From: Paraphysomonas bandaiensis | Taxonomy: Eukaryota > Chrysophyceae | Length of the DNA stretch: 64,000 bases | Direction: 5' to 3' | NCBI GenBank assembly: GCA_965644295.1 | Contig: CBFFRP010000127.1 | Coordinates: forward strand, 124,001 to 188,000 | In this document: piece after piece, positions 45,889-57,600 of the stretch | Layout of the letters: each line of letters opens with the position of its first letter | How positions within the stretch are numbered: position 1 is the first letter of the stretch | Notes under the pieces: model-generated | What the model saw: the letters and a program-made list of their open reading frames with translations, nothing else | Told to the model about the DNA's origin: nothing | Databases searched by the model: none | Translations under genes and position numbers: made by a program

Positions 45889-47957
45889 CTATATAAGAAG
45901 TATTAAAACTGCAATTGAAGAAAGTATAAGATATACAAAAACCGTCCAAACGAGTGATAAACAAGATATACTCGAACTTTGGGATTCAGATTCACTGCTA
46001 TCAGATAATTTATTGATGATATTCTCATTGTTATCACAAGCGGGTGTTCCCGAATAATATCCTTTTGAAAAACGATGCAAGTTTATCGCGAAGTCATACA
46101 GCCGACTTGAATGCAACGCATACCTGCAGCACATTAATACCACAAACTTTCTATACTGTATGGATTCATACCAATCTATTATCTCATCCATTTTCTTCTG
46201 TCCTTCTGGAGTTCTAAGATGATCTCGAAGCTTGGTGAGAGCATTTCTTGTATGAATCTTTCCCTGTCTCTCATATTCATCCGATGATAACAGCTGCACA
46301 CAAGACTTCATTAAAAATGTGTGAAGTATTCATTTTAACGTTGGTATATAATGAAAAGTACCGGCTGACTGGAATAGATGTATGTCGGAGACTGACGAGC
46401 AGCTGCAGCAGTTATCCAGACGTAATGTGCCCAAGCCAGTAGGGTATCTCTGCTCATAGCTGCGACTGCGAAAATACACGATATCTCCATATTTGGGAAG
46501 CATCGCGTTAGCACCAGGAGAACTTCCAGGCAGCGCAGAAACAAACGCAAATGTGTGTAAAACGACGTTTTTTTTTCAATAATTCTCCATCGCCAAGCCA
46601 GATACGTTGATACCGCTGCAGTTAAGATGAAGTAAGCCTTGCCCAACCACTGTACACCAAACACTCCTTCAACCCTACAACCAAACGACAATCAAACGGG
46701 TCAACAAAGCAGATATATATAACTCACCAGAAATCGACTATTTGAGCGAGTAGATAATGATGGATGGAAAGAGTTGCAACAAGTAAGGCCTGGACCATAC
46801 TTAGGGCTGAGATTACAGTCTCTAAGTACCCACGCAACGACGCGCTATTACTCAGTGTGTACAAGCCAAACCTGAGTACATATTTGAAGAGTGGGCCCAT
46901 TAATATGGCAGATAGTACAGGTTCCAAGTAATGCCCAAACGACAGGTTATATATCATGGTGTACGAGCCCAACCTGCATAGCAGTAGGCTTAAGTCATGA
47001 TAATAAGTCGACACTGCGTCGTGACAACTTCAACATAAAAAGTATATCGCAACCCAAAAATACACATATAACAGTAGCCATTCGTTACATTTATCTTACT
47101 TGTACAACAATGCAGTAATTGACGTGATTTTAGTGACTTCAAAAATGCTGGAAACAAGATATTTGACGACCGACGAGGATGCAATGTCCTCCTCTAAAGC
47201 AAGTAGGAAACAAGCAACTAATATCATTATTGGATACACTGGTACTGAGATTGCAATACCATCCCAGCCTACTAATCCAATAGTTGGAGTATCTAATTTG
47301 TATGTCGCTTCTGAAATGTCATCTGATTGAGATAAGTACCCTATACATGCAGAGTGGAAAGGATCAACTTTGAGAAGGCACATATCTTTCGCCGTGACAG
47401 TAGCTGTACAAGGTTCGAAATGGATACACCACTCCTGATGAGCTCCAACGGATAAAGGTAATATCTCCGTGTGTTGGGACAATTCTTCACCATTTCTGCA
47501 GCGACACTCCGTTAAAATCCCCGAAATGTTACAAGCCAATTGTTGCCACAAAGGTTTCTGTTGAAGTAAAACAACATCAGAATAGTCCGCCAAGCCCCCT
47601 GACTGAGAACGATTTATGCGAAATACGCCATCAGATATCAGAATGCTCAGTGGGAGTTTAGTTTGATGGAGCACAAGAGAGAAAGAGTTTGATATTGACT
47701 GCCACACACATTACACAAACAACTATCACACTCTCATCACTCACTTTATACAGGCCTTCATTGTGCTTCTCTCCATTGAGAGTATGCTCTTGTTCGGAGT
47801 TGTAGCGGTTAATTTGTATAACGGAGAAGAGGTTCACTATATCTGCTAATGAGGGCTCTGTTGCTGTGTTGCACAGAACTGTGTGCTTCACTGTACTGTC
47901 TACTCCATTCAAACATATGGAGACCACCAGCAGGAAGAACACAGGTGTAGTTTTCAT
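45889..47957 (-). CDS. NEMP/TMEM194-like nuclear-envelope integral membrane protein (591 aa)
   Basis: Five exons on the minus strand join in frame: 47957-47745, 47698-47100, 46973-46728, 46674-46362 and 46293-45889. The product starts with a signal peptide (MKTTPVFFLLVVSICLNGVD), followed by a luminal region of about 200 residues with several cysteines. About five membrane helices follow (for example ISVPVYPIMILVACFLLAL and GYLETVISALSMVQALLVA). After the helices comes LLSSDEYERQGKIHTRNALT (continuing KLRDHLRTPE), which closely resembles the conserved post-membrane segment of NEMP proteins (E-E-Y-x-x-Q-G-x-x-TR-x-AL-x-x-L). A final hydrophobic tail (LSLVWTVFVYLILSSIAVL) is not usual for the family. 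NEMP proteins sit in the inner nuclear membrane and affect nuclear stiffness and fertility in animals. The overall layout supports the call, but only the segment after the helices is a strong match. Confidence 0.5.
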
Positions 47958-49395
47958 GTTTGTGGCGGGTAGAGTGAGTATGGTGGGATTGTAATGTGCT
48001 TCCAGATCCACAGCAAGCGTCAAGTTCATAGATGCGATTTTAGACGTATGTATGCTAGCATACATAGACAGGCAGGCAGATCTTCTATACGCACACAGAA
48101 AGCAGGAATATTCTACTATAATATTTATGCATTTTACTGATTTTCGAAGGTATTGTTGTGAAATATGGAGATAATTCTATTTTTATAAGAAAAACATTAA
48201 AAAAATGGAATTATTGTGGTGTTGGTTGCCTGGATTTCCTCCTTTTTGATGCACTGCGCGCTGGATCATTTGCTTGCATGGGAAGGAAGCAAGATATCTA
48301 GATATGTGATAGCGTTGCTTGTATCATTGCGCTATGCTTGTTGTTGGGCATTCGGGTTACTGACGTGTGGTCTGTTGCTTTCAATGTAATGATCTCTATT
48401 GTAATTATAGGGAACCTTTCCAATCGAAATAGCTGATATGAGTAGAATATAATGCCTCATGAGTAAGTAGTGGCCGTTGAGTGGTGATAGCAGCTGATTG
48501 CCTTCTCCATAAAAAGACTCGAAAGAAGTTGAAGTGCAAGAAGCTTATGAAGGAAGGGCCAGAGTGGACTTCACTGGTGAACTGCGCAATGTTCTTTCTG
48601 TTTTTGCTATTGCAGCGAGCATATTTCTCTGAGCTCTCAAGTGTTTCTATATGACATGTTAGATATGCAACTGATCTATATTTTGGTTATAATGACTCTT
48701 AAATGATTAAAATAGCACCTTCTGATAAAACTTTCTGAGTTTATACATTGCTAAAATCATTAGCTTGTAAAGATATACAATAGTCTTAAGTAAGCAGCCG
48801 GGCAATAGTCAAAGTTTTGTTGTCACTAAATAAGGTAGTTTTACTTCAATTTGTCGCTACGATTAAAGTAGGTTCATATCGTAGCTTTAAATACCGCAAG
48901 TTCACATCTGAAAGAGCTAAATAAACTCAACAAAACGGTTATTACTGATCACTGACATATTAATATCCTAATGTCTATTCTTAATATAAAAAATAAAACC
49001 CGTAGTATACAGTCCGCCGGTACATTTTTCAACCAAGAAATAATACTGTAGAGATGCTACACAATCATCCACACACACAGTTTCCAGTTCCTCAGGGCTG
49101 CGTAACAATTAATTGCATTCAAGTTGCAATTGTTAGTTATAGCTCGCGCTATTATAATTGCAATTTAATTGTCAATTATTGTCCAACCCCCACCAATCCA
49201 ACAGTTTTGGTAGAATATGTTACTTTAATCGCAGTAAGATTCGATATGTGTAACAGAAATGCACCTTAGTCTTGCTGCCGCACTTTTATCTATGTACACA
49301 TTGCTCAGTTCAGCAGTTCCCCACTCCGGGTTCTCATTACATATTCAGCGCTGAATACCGTGTGATAATGATGTAGCTAGTTGGGTTCAGTAGGT
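47958..49395. other. Spacer upstream of the NEMP-like gene
   Basis: No gene is seen. A perfect palindrome GTATGCTAGCATAC occurs at 48050-48063, about 100 bp upstream of the NEMP-like start. The remainder is AT-rich unique sequence apart from the partial MITE end at 49093. Confidence 0.45.
49093..49185 (+). repeat. Partial copy of the CAGGGCTGCG MITE family
   Basis: CAGGGCTGCGTAACAATTAA matches the left end of the MITE at 4683 (CAGGGCTGCGTAATAATTAA) with one change. The core is AT-rich and contains inverted ATTGCAATT words. No matching right terminus is found, so the copy is truncated or too diverged. Confidence 0.45.
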
Positions 49396-49480
49396 AGCTA
49401 GGAAAAAACGTATGGGACTTAAATCAAGTATTAGTTAGGTACCCACCCGGCTCTACCTAAGTACGCGCTCAGAATGGGGC
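49396..49480 (-). repeat. Inverted copy of the dispersed repeat at 34095
   Basis: GGGACTTAAATCAAGTATTA followed by GTTAGGTACCCACCCGGCTC and TACC is the reverse complement of the 34.1-kb segment with a few differences. No coding sequence is attached here, so the two sites share a non-coding part of a repeated element. Confidence 0.7.
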
Positions 49481-49885
49481 ACTTGCTTACAAAGGTACGT
49501 AGGCTCTTGCGGTCTTGCTACCACACCTGGTTCATGTATGTATATTGTGTACTATAAACGTAAAAATCTAGCAAGGGATTTCACCTATCTGAATCGGGAG
49601 TTCTAAAGGGCTTTACTCGGTTGCCGGGGATTTTTAGTACTAAACTATACTTTTCACTAAAATAACTACAACAGAAAACGTCCTGAGAATAACGCAGAAG
49701 TATCCAGATGGCGCAAAAAAACTAGGAACAAAAACAAGTATTCACTTACTTTATTTATACATAAGAAATATCTGTAACCACAGTTATTAATGATTTTCAT
49801 ATTCACTACAGGAACATACATAAGCTGGAAGAACACAAATTGAAGTATTAGAGAATACACGATATAAACCAACATCCAATGCTTA

Positions 49886-51613
49886 TTAAGACAAAAACCT
49901 AAGCTCATCGTTGTCATCGTTAGTATTGTCTTCCCCCTGATTCTTCTTCTCTTTACGAACGGGCTTGGATCGAAACATAACTTGTCGCCCAGTTCGCTTT
50001 TTGGGCGCTTGTAATGACCTTTCGATAGATCTCTTGTTGCGCTCCTCCTGTAGCTTTTCTTGTAATGCCTGTTGTTCTTCTCTTTTGCGTTCTCTGCGCT
50101 TTTTCTCCTTATCCTTCTCTGCTTTCACTACATATTCAGTGGGCATTTTCTCCACTTCAGCCAGCAGTACTTCGAGTCTACTTTCAAGTTGTGATAGCAT
50201 AAAGAGCGTGCTCGGTTTTGAGGAAGCATCAAATCCGCAATGCTCGTAAACGTACCGCACTTTGGCGTGAAGGTCAGAGAGTAGCTTTTCCTTTTCCTGC
50301 TGCGTGTGTGGAGCGCTCGAACTACTGCCATTACCAGCTATATTCTGTGCTTTAGAGGCTGCCTTCTCCATCCCGTCTGCAGCTGCAATCCTCTTAGCCA
50401 ACAAATCCTTCGCACGACGCTCCTCCATTTGAATTTCATTTTGCAGTTCGTTTATCTGTGACTGTAAAGCGTCTGTCTGCCTATTCATAGTGCCCTTTGT
50501 TTCCTTGAACGCCAGACGGAGCTCCTCGAGTGTGTGCTCTGTTTCCTGGCTGTTCTGTATGAGAAATAGATTTTGTTCTTCAAGAGCAGCAAATATATCC
50601 ATAAGCTGTTGTGGCTGCTTAAAGTACATGGGCATCTCGCGCTCCTCCCATTCTGGCATTGGCTCATCCTCTAGCCTCGGCGGAGGGGGAATATTCAGCC
50701 TTGGAGAGTCACTCTCTTTGTCGTCATGTGACTCCTCCGCTTGAGCTCTTTTCTTATTCTTGCTACCTTTTGTCTCCTTTTTCGCAGCTTCAACCTCCTT
50801 GCGGTGCTGCTCAATTATGCGCCTCTTGTTGGCCTCCCATGCTTTTAGTTTTTTTTCAAACCTCTCCCGCCGCAACTGCTCCCTTTCTTCCTCCTGAGCA
50901 CGTTTGTGTTGCTCAAACCATTCAGGTGGTGTCAACATGTCCAGAAAAGCTTTGTAGCGAAGGCAGTCCTCCAGTGCCTCCTTGTGTTTCGACATTTCGC
51001 TTGTTAGGGCTTGGATCTGTTGAGTTAGCCTCTTTATCTCTTGTGTCTTTTCCTGCTTTTTCTTTGTTTCTTCTTCCGCACGCTTGATAGCATCATGAGC
51101 CTTTTTGTCGTTCTCCTTAAGAAATGCATCAAACCTCATCGCATCCTCTTCTAACATCTGTTCAGAACGCTGCAATGCCTCTTCCTTCATTTGCGCCTTC
51201 TCCTCCAACTTCCTGATCTCCTCACGTTTGGTGTCTAAACTCATTTGAACTAAAAACATTTCTCGTTTCTTAGCAATAAATTCGGCCATGTTCTCCTTTT
51301 CTTGTCTCCGTGCAGCCGTTCCTTTTTGCTTTGCATCTGATTTGGCTAAATCGCCCAGCCCTTTCACACTCTCCTCTCCGAGAAGCTCCTTCATTCGCAC
51401 CGTGTTGCTCACCGTCCCATCCTTTCTCCTTTCCCATACCTTCAAGTTCTGGTTCTTCTGCTTCTCTTCTGACCTCTTCTTCTTCTCCTCTTCACGCATG
51501 CGGAATATTTGATCATCTGCAGGAAGTCTGAAAGGGTTGGATTCGAGGTCATCGCTATTATCTTTCGCGCCTGAAATAGGCGGAAAAGTACTACCCTTAC
51601 TCTCGCTATACAT
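49886..51613 (-). CDS. CFAP100: Cilia- and flagella-associated protein 100 (CCDC37 family)
   Basis: A single-exon gene of 575 residues, unusual here because most neighbours have introns. The N-terminus contains NPFRLPADDQIFRMREEEKK, the typical CFAP100/CCDC37 opening. Residues 110-240 form the DUF4200 coiled coil: REMFLVQMSLDTKREEIRKL, LEEDAMRFDAFLKENDKKA, and DCLRYKAFLDMLTPPEWFE. A proline-rich linker (LNIPPPPRLEDEPMPEWEER) and a second coiled coil follow, and the C-terminus is strongly charged (Lys/Glu/Arg). In green algae the homologue is part of the MIA complex that regulates inner dynein arms; in mammals it is a motile-cilium protein. Its presence indicates motile flagella. The gene is divergent from spermidine synthase, with a (GTAT)n tract between them. 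Confidence 0.85.
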   Translation of the reverse strand: MYSESKGSTFPPISGAKDNSDDLESNPFRLPADDQIFRMREEEKKKRSEEKQKNQNLKVWERRKDGTVSNTVRMKELLGEESVKGLGDLAKSDAKQKGTAARRQEKENMAEFIAKKREMFLVQMSLDTKREEIRKLEEKAQMKEEALQRSEQMLEEDAMRFDAFLKENDKKAHDAIKRAEEETKKKQEKTQEIKRLTQQIQALTSEMSKHKEALEDCLRYKAFLDMLTPPEWFEQHKRAQEEEREQLRRERFEKKLKAWEANKRRIIEQHRKEVEAAKKETKGSKNKKRAQAEESHDDKESDSPRLNIPPPPRLEDEPMPEWEEREMPMYFKQPQQLMDIFAALEEQNLFLIQNSQETEHTLEELRLAFKETKGTMNRQTDALQSQINELQNEIQMEERRAKDLLAKRIAAADGMEKAASKAQNIAGNGSSSSAPHTQQEKEKLLSDLHAKVRYVYEHCGFDASSKPSTLFMLSQLESRLEVLLAEVEKMPTEYVVKAEKDKEKKRRERKREEQQALQEKLQEERNKRSIERSLQAPKKRTGRQVMFRSKPVRKEKKNQGEDNTNDDNDELRFLS

Positions 51614-51729
51614 AGATCTCTTTCAATCAAAACAATTGATAGAAAGGTGTAAAGTTTGAACTGTTGATACAGAACTATGTGAAATATGTAACGCTCACGT
51701 ATGTAAACTTGTCTATACCACAGTATATA

Positions 51730-52106
51730 GTATGTATGTATGTATGTATGTATGTATGTATGTATGTATGTATGTATGTATGTATGTATGTATGTATGTA
51801 TGTATGTATGTATGTATGTATGTATGTATGTATGTATGTATGTATGTATGTATGTATGTATGTATGTATGTATGTATGTATGTATGTATGTATGTATGTA
51901 TGTATGTATGTATGTATGTATGTATGTATGTATGTATGTATGTATGTATGTATGTATGTATGTATGTATGTATGTATGTATGTATGTATGTATGTATGTA
52001 TGTATGTATGTATGTATGTATGTATGTATGTATGTATGTATGTATGTATGTATGTATGTATGTATGTATGTATGTATGTATGTATGTATGTATGTATGTA
52101 TGTATG
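51730..52106. repeat. Perfect (GTAT)n microsatellite of about 377 bp
   Basis: About 94 uninterrupted copies of the tetranucleotide GTAT/TATG fill the space between the divergent CFAP100 and spermidine synthase genes. Because 4 is not a multiple of 3, the tract is open in several frames and generates long false reading frames (repeats of MYVC or IHTY). The displayed length may not equal the true length, since such tracts are prone to assembly error. Confidence 0.98.
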
Positions 52107-52357
52107 CAAAAGGATCTGGAAGGTTTGTCATTCTACTGTGCAAACTACGTAGCTACAGAGCTATCTTTTTGGTTGTGTGCTATACACACAAATACTACTG
52201 TACTACATGACCAAATGTGGATGATACGGCTGCAGGGTGCAGCAAGCAGTGTGGTATGTATGTATGTATATTGCATAGTTGCTTTTGCATTGTTCTCACT
52301 CTAAGACCTTATTTCCATTGTTCAGACCATATACTACACCACTAGAATATCTCAACT

Positions 52358-53609
52358 ATGACCAGTGTTACTCTTCCTCTTCAGCCATCTAATTCAGCCA
52401 GTGAGCTTATAGTGGACGGCTGGTTCTACGAAGAGGAGAAGATGCTTCCAGCGAGCTCCATGAAAGACGATGTTACGTCTGAAAATTGGCAAGAATTGTA
52501 TTCGACGAGTCTGTCTCCTGGTCAGCGGTTTTCTCTAAAGGTTGAAGAGGTTCTTCTTAACGGAAAGTCAGAGTTTCAGGTGTGATGATAGCTGCGCGCT
52601 GTGTATCTGCTGATTGCTCTTATTTATTCAGGACATCATAGTCTTTAAGTCTTCTCACTACGGGAATGTACTTGTCCTTGACGGTTGCATTCAAGTGTCT
52701 GAGCGGGATGAGTTTTCCTATCAAGAAATGATTACTCACATACCCATGTTCGCCAATAGGTGCCCGAAACGTGTTCTGATCATTGGTGGAGGCGACGGGG
52801 GAGTTTTGAGGGAGGTGCTTAAACATTCAAGTGTGGAGAAGGTGGATATGGTTGAGATAGACCAGATGGTGGTTGAGGTAGCGAAATTATACTTCAGAGG
52901 CAGCACGGCCACATCCTTCACTGATCCCAGGGTCACTTTGCGATTTGAGGATGCTGCCCGATATGTTCGAGAGTTGCCTGGGGACGTCAAATACGACTGC
53001 ATAATTTGTGACTCCTCCGACCCTGTGGGTCCCGCTGCATCTCTTTTCACTCCCGAATTCTATCAGAATATGTTCAATGCCCTCACTCCCGGTAGTTATG
53101 TGTTGTCATTCCAGTGATTCACCCTAAAATATGTGTGATTCCTTAATGTGCAGGTGGAGTAATTGCTACCCAGGGAGAGTGCCAATGGCAATATCTTGAC
53201 CTGATTTCTAATGTTCTCAGAACATGCCGTGATATTTTCCCGACCGTTAAATACGCCTATACAACTGTACCTACCTACCCGTCTGGGCAGATAGGGTTCA
53301 TAGTGGGCTCGAAGGATGCGGAATTGGATCCTGCAGTGCCTTCCAGAGGAGTTCCTGGAGATATGAAACTTCGGTACTACACCTCAGATATGCACAGAGC
53401 TGCCTTTGTTCTTCCAGGTAATGTAACCTGTTGATTATTTATATGAATGGCTGTATGTGTGTTCTTACGACTATCAGTGTCAGCAAATATATATGTATCA
53501 TTCGTTTCCTCTTGTACGTTGTCTTGATAAGTGTCCTGTAGCATTTGCTGCGCGGCGAATCGGAAGTAGTTCTCTGTCTTCCCTACCCAAACCCCCCACA
53601 CAGGAATAG
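52358..53609 (+). CDS. Spermidine synthase (337 aa)
   Basis: Spermidine synthase transfers aminopropyl from decarboxylated S-adenosylmethionine to putrescine in the cytosol. Four exons join in frame: 52358-52579, 52632-53091, 53154-53417 and 53542-53609. Family landmarks in order are GWFYEE, VLVLDGCIQVSERDEFSYQE, MITHIPMFAN, IIGGGDGGVLREVLKH (the nucleotide-binding glycine loop), VDMVEIDQMVVEVAK, CDSSDPVGPAASLFTPEFY (the DSSDPxGPA active-site motif), GVIATQGECQW, YTTVPTYPSGQIGF and MHRAAFVLP. The length is slightly above the usual 290-310 because of a longer N-terminus and a serine/proline-rich end encoded by the small last exon. Spermine synthase is less likely given the SSDPVGPA motif and length. 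Upstream it shares a divergent promoter region with CFAP100. Confidence 0.93.
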
Positions 53610-54187
53610 GTGTTGTCAGGTGTGTGCATGAGTGGTGATTGGGTCTTTACGTACATACTCGTTGTTAGTATTCAGTGGTGCTGTATTGCGGGACTCTATA
53701 TTTTACACTGTTGTTGTGTTTAGCACACGTAGTGACCAATATTAAAGTGTGTAGGCGTGTTGAATGCAACATTGCTTTGGGATTCTCGAGCACGACAACA
53801 TCTTTTATAGGCCAGCTAGAGGTTACGCCATTTATATGAGTGATATGTAACTGTTCCCACGATTGTGAAATCCTGGACTTTTCATTGTAGGGCTTTCGTA
53901 CGTTTGCATGTGTACACTATTTGTTGCAATGCTCATCATGGTGAAATTTTACTAAGAAGTATTCATTCAAAAAAAATGTGGGTATATATAATATAAGGGC
54001 ATTATGTCCTAAGTCATTATAAATAGAATGAACAGGCACGTAGAATCTGTTTTAGTTTTGCTGTTTGTGAGCAATTAGCATCAAGGCGCAACCACTTTCA
54101 CTCAATTGCTCAAAGCAAACGCAGTGAGCAAGCCGAAGTTTGATATACCTGGTATATGTTAAATTGTGGAGGGGGCAGGGTAGGGTA
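53610..54187. other. Spacer between spermidine synthase and the copia element
   Basis: No gene is seen. The sequence CAAGGCGCAACCACTTTCAC near 54,092 resembles the tip of the MITE at 34577-34806 (AAGGTGCAACCACTTCCG), hinting at another degenerate copy. The copia insertion site GGGTA lies at the right edge (54183-54187). Confidence 0.4.
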
Positions 54188-54507
54188 TGTTGACTAATGA
54201 CCATTTTCAGATGATTAAGATCGTTGTAAGAGAAGTTTAAGTTAGTCAAACTAGATAGATTACTTTATTATGATTGTATACACAATTGTGTGTGTTGTCA
54301 TGTAACACATGTCAACAACATGATAAATTATTTCGTTCATGTCAACCACTGCTCAACTTCCGTATCTTGAATCGTCATGATATAATACTTCAGTTTCACA
54401 GTTATAGCTATATAGCACCTTTGACTATTGACTACGTATTACTGTTTTTCACATTGTATTTAACGTATTCTACAGTACTATCTTAGAGAACCATACGTAT
54501 TCCAACA
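54188..54507 (-). repeat. 3' LTR of the copia element (320 bp)
   Basis: It begins TGTTGACTAATGACC and ends TATTCCAACA on the plus strand. It is the same length as, and by eye identical to, the copy at 59349-59668. Confidence 0.96.
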
Positions 54508-54516
54508 CTCCTCCTC
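54508..54516 (-). promoter_or_regulatory. Polypurine tract (plus-strand priming site) of the copia element
   Basis: On the minus strand GAGGAGGAG directly precedes the TGTTGG start of the 3' LTR, the expected position for a polypurine tract. Confidence 0.75.
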
Positions 54517-54673
54517 AATGTAGAAACGAGTAATCGTCGTTATACTGCAGCTATATATATCATCTCGTCATCTTAGGATAAAACGGATGTGAAAATCTTC
54601 ATAAAGATACTGTGAACATCACACTTCGCTGTAACACAGTTATGTGGGATTCTTACCCACTAAAAACACACCC

Positions 54674-57600
54674 TTAACCTTTCTTGAACCGCTTCTTCTG
54701 ATTCTTCTCAACTTCATTTGAAATGCTCCTCTTTTCCCCTGTGATAGTTTCTTCATGGAGTTTAAAGAGCTTTGTAGATAACGCTTTTGTAAATATGTCG
54801 GCCGCCATATCCTTAGTCGATACATGAATCAATCTGGCTGTAGGAAACCTTCCATTTACGTGTTCCCGAACCCAGTGGTACTTTATCTGAATATGTTTTG
54901 ATCTTTTGTGGTAGACTGGATTTTCTGACAGATCTTTTGCACTCTTGCTGTCCATGAAGAATGGGGTTGGCTTCGTCAATGCGAGTCCTAGCTCTCGTAA
55001 CACCCCCCGTAGCCACACCAGTTCTTGCATGGCCGCATATTCTGCCATATACTCGGACTCCATACTGGAAGTTGCAACTGTAGTCTGCAGTTTGGACTGC
55101 CATGCGATTGCTCCAGCACATAAGAATACAATATAACCGGTAGTTGAACGTCTCGTTAGTATATCACCTGCCCAGTCCGCATCACTAAATACATGTAAAT
55201 CAAACTTACTCCCACTGAATTTGATTCCTTTGCTGGTGGTGCCTCTCAAATATTTCAATAAATGAATAGCTAAACGACACGATGCGTATGTAGGATTACT
55301 GCTGTATCTCGATAGTAGTCCGATTGCATAGGCGAGATCTGGTCTTGTGTGGAGTGCGAGATACAGGATTGCTCCAATAATACTACGATACGGAAATTTT
55401 GAGACCCATTCCTCCTGTTCTGATGTAAGTTCCCGTTCTGCAGCTAGTAGTTCTTGTGCATTTGATGGCAACGGAGCTTCCTTATTCTTTCTACTGTTTC
55501 CCATGACATGGTTGAATTTCTGAATCACTTTCTCCGCATACTTCGATTGATCTAGTTTGAACCAGTCTTCGCCTCTCGTGATTCGAATATTTAGGAAACT
55601 TTGGCACTCTCCCATGTCCCTCATTTCAAACGTTTGGCAGAACTTGTTCTTGACAAAAACAAGGAATTCAAAATCCACAGATGCGATAATGATGTCATCT
55701 ACATACAGGAGTAATAACGTAAGTTTGCCTTGGTGCCAACGATAATATAAGCAGGTATCTAACACGCATGATCTAAACTGCATTGACTTTATGAATTTAT
55801 CGATGTGGCGATTCCACTGACGCGGTGAGGCTCGTAAACCATATAGTGCTTTGATGAGTTTAAAGCACCATCCATTGCTGAGCTCCTCATCTGGAGGTGG
55901 GTACATGTAGACATCTTCATCTAAATTTGCATAACAAAATGCAGAACTGACATCAAGCTGGTGTACATGCATATGGAACATAAAAGCAATTGCAATCACG
56001 AGCCTGATAGTTATCCCTTTTACGACCGGTGCAAATGTAGATGGCTCCTCCTCAGTTTTCTCCTGAAGATTTCCTAGTGCGACTAGTCGAGCTTTATACT
56101 TCTGTATGTTGCCTAGTATGTCACGCTTGAGTTTGTGAACATACTTACATCTGATTAATTTGACCCCAGATGGTCGACGTACTATCTTCAAAACGCCTCT
56201 TCGTAAAAGAGCTTTCTTCTCTATTCGTCTGGCTGTTCTCCATTCGTCCGCTTGAGGGGACCTCTCCGCCTCTAGAAAACTGTTCGGTTCATGGACGTGT
56301 TCATTCTCAGTACTCTCCTCTGAATCCATGACATTTACATCGGCATCCATTACCTCTATCATGTTAATTTCTCCTAACACTGAAGCATTAGCTAGCCTCC
56401 TCCGTAAACGCTTACGTTTCTCTGCATCCCTTTTAGATACTCTCTGTAGGGTATTAGTACTGTTAGAATTTATAGTATCAGTATATTCAGGTACTCCCTG
56501 AGCTGCATCTTCATCAAGTACTCCTTGAGTCATATCTTCATCAGGTGCTCCCTGAATAATACCATGGTTAACTAGCTGCTCCTGATGGCTCTCAGGCGCT
56601 GGGATAGTGGACGTACTCCGTCCATCAGTGGTACTAGAGGCGTCCCTCGTTCCCGTATATCCCGTGTATCCAGGCGTATTCCTTGTCATTACCTGAACAT
56701 CTTCTATATGTATGGGTACCTTCTGCTCAATGTGGGTTCTCCCCGCAGTTACAAGTGACCGATAACCAACAATGACACCCTTTCTTTCTACCACTCTGGT
56801 GGTCTTGTACAACAGCCCGTCTTCATCGTCTATGTGAAAAGTCTTCACGAGATGCTGATAATCATTCACCGTCTTTGGTCTAGGTGCTGTTCGTACTCGG
56901 AGAGCGTCGATTTCTGCGTAATATTCTTCGGTGCGGGAAGGTATACTCTCATCTGTGAGTATGTGTACACACGTAATTACCTTATCGGTTGCTGGGAGAT
57001 ACACCTGGTATCCAACTTTATCTTCCGAATATCCCACTAGGTATCCAATCTTTGATTTATCGTCCCAGTCCTTTCGCCTATCCGCCTTAGGTGTCAATAT
57101 ATAAGTTTTGCACCCCCATACTCTAAAATATTTCAAACTGGGTGGCTGACCCGTGACATACTCATATGGGGACATGTATCCTCTGTCCGTCCTTGTAGGG
57201 AGTCTGATCAGTGTATAGCGAGCAGCATGATACGCGTCTAACCAGAATGGAACCGGTAGGCCTGACTGCAACAACATCGCCAACGCCATCTCTGATGCAG
57301 TCCTGAATTTTCGCTCCTCTACTGCATTCATTTCCGGACTATCTGTTGAAGACCAAGTATGTTTGTAGCAGCCTTGTGATCTCAAATAGCTCCTAAGTTC
57401 TTGATTTATGAGTTCTCCAGCTCCATCAGCGTGGTAGTGGTCCACTCTCAGCTTATATTGCCTAATCTCTCCTTCGAACACCTCTCTAAAAAACTGAATC
57501 ACTTCTTCTTTAGTACGCTGGTTTACGCCTTTTACCCAGAACATCCTACTCGGGTGATGAGTTAGTTTGATCACGTAGCGCTCATCACCTCGAGCGGGAG

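Noticed and set aside
51442-52304. Long open frames of MYVC or IHTY repeats on both strands
   Set aside because: They are the automatic translation of the (GTAT)n microsatellite, which has no stop codon in several frames; they are not genes.
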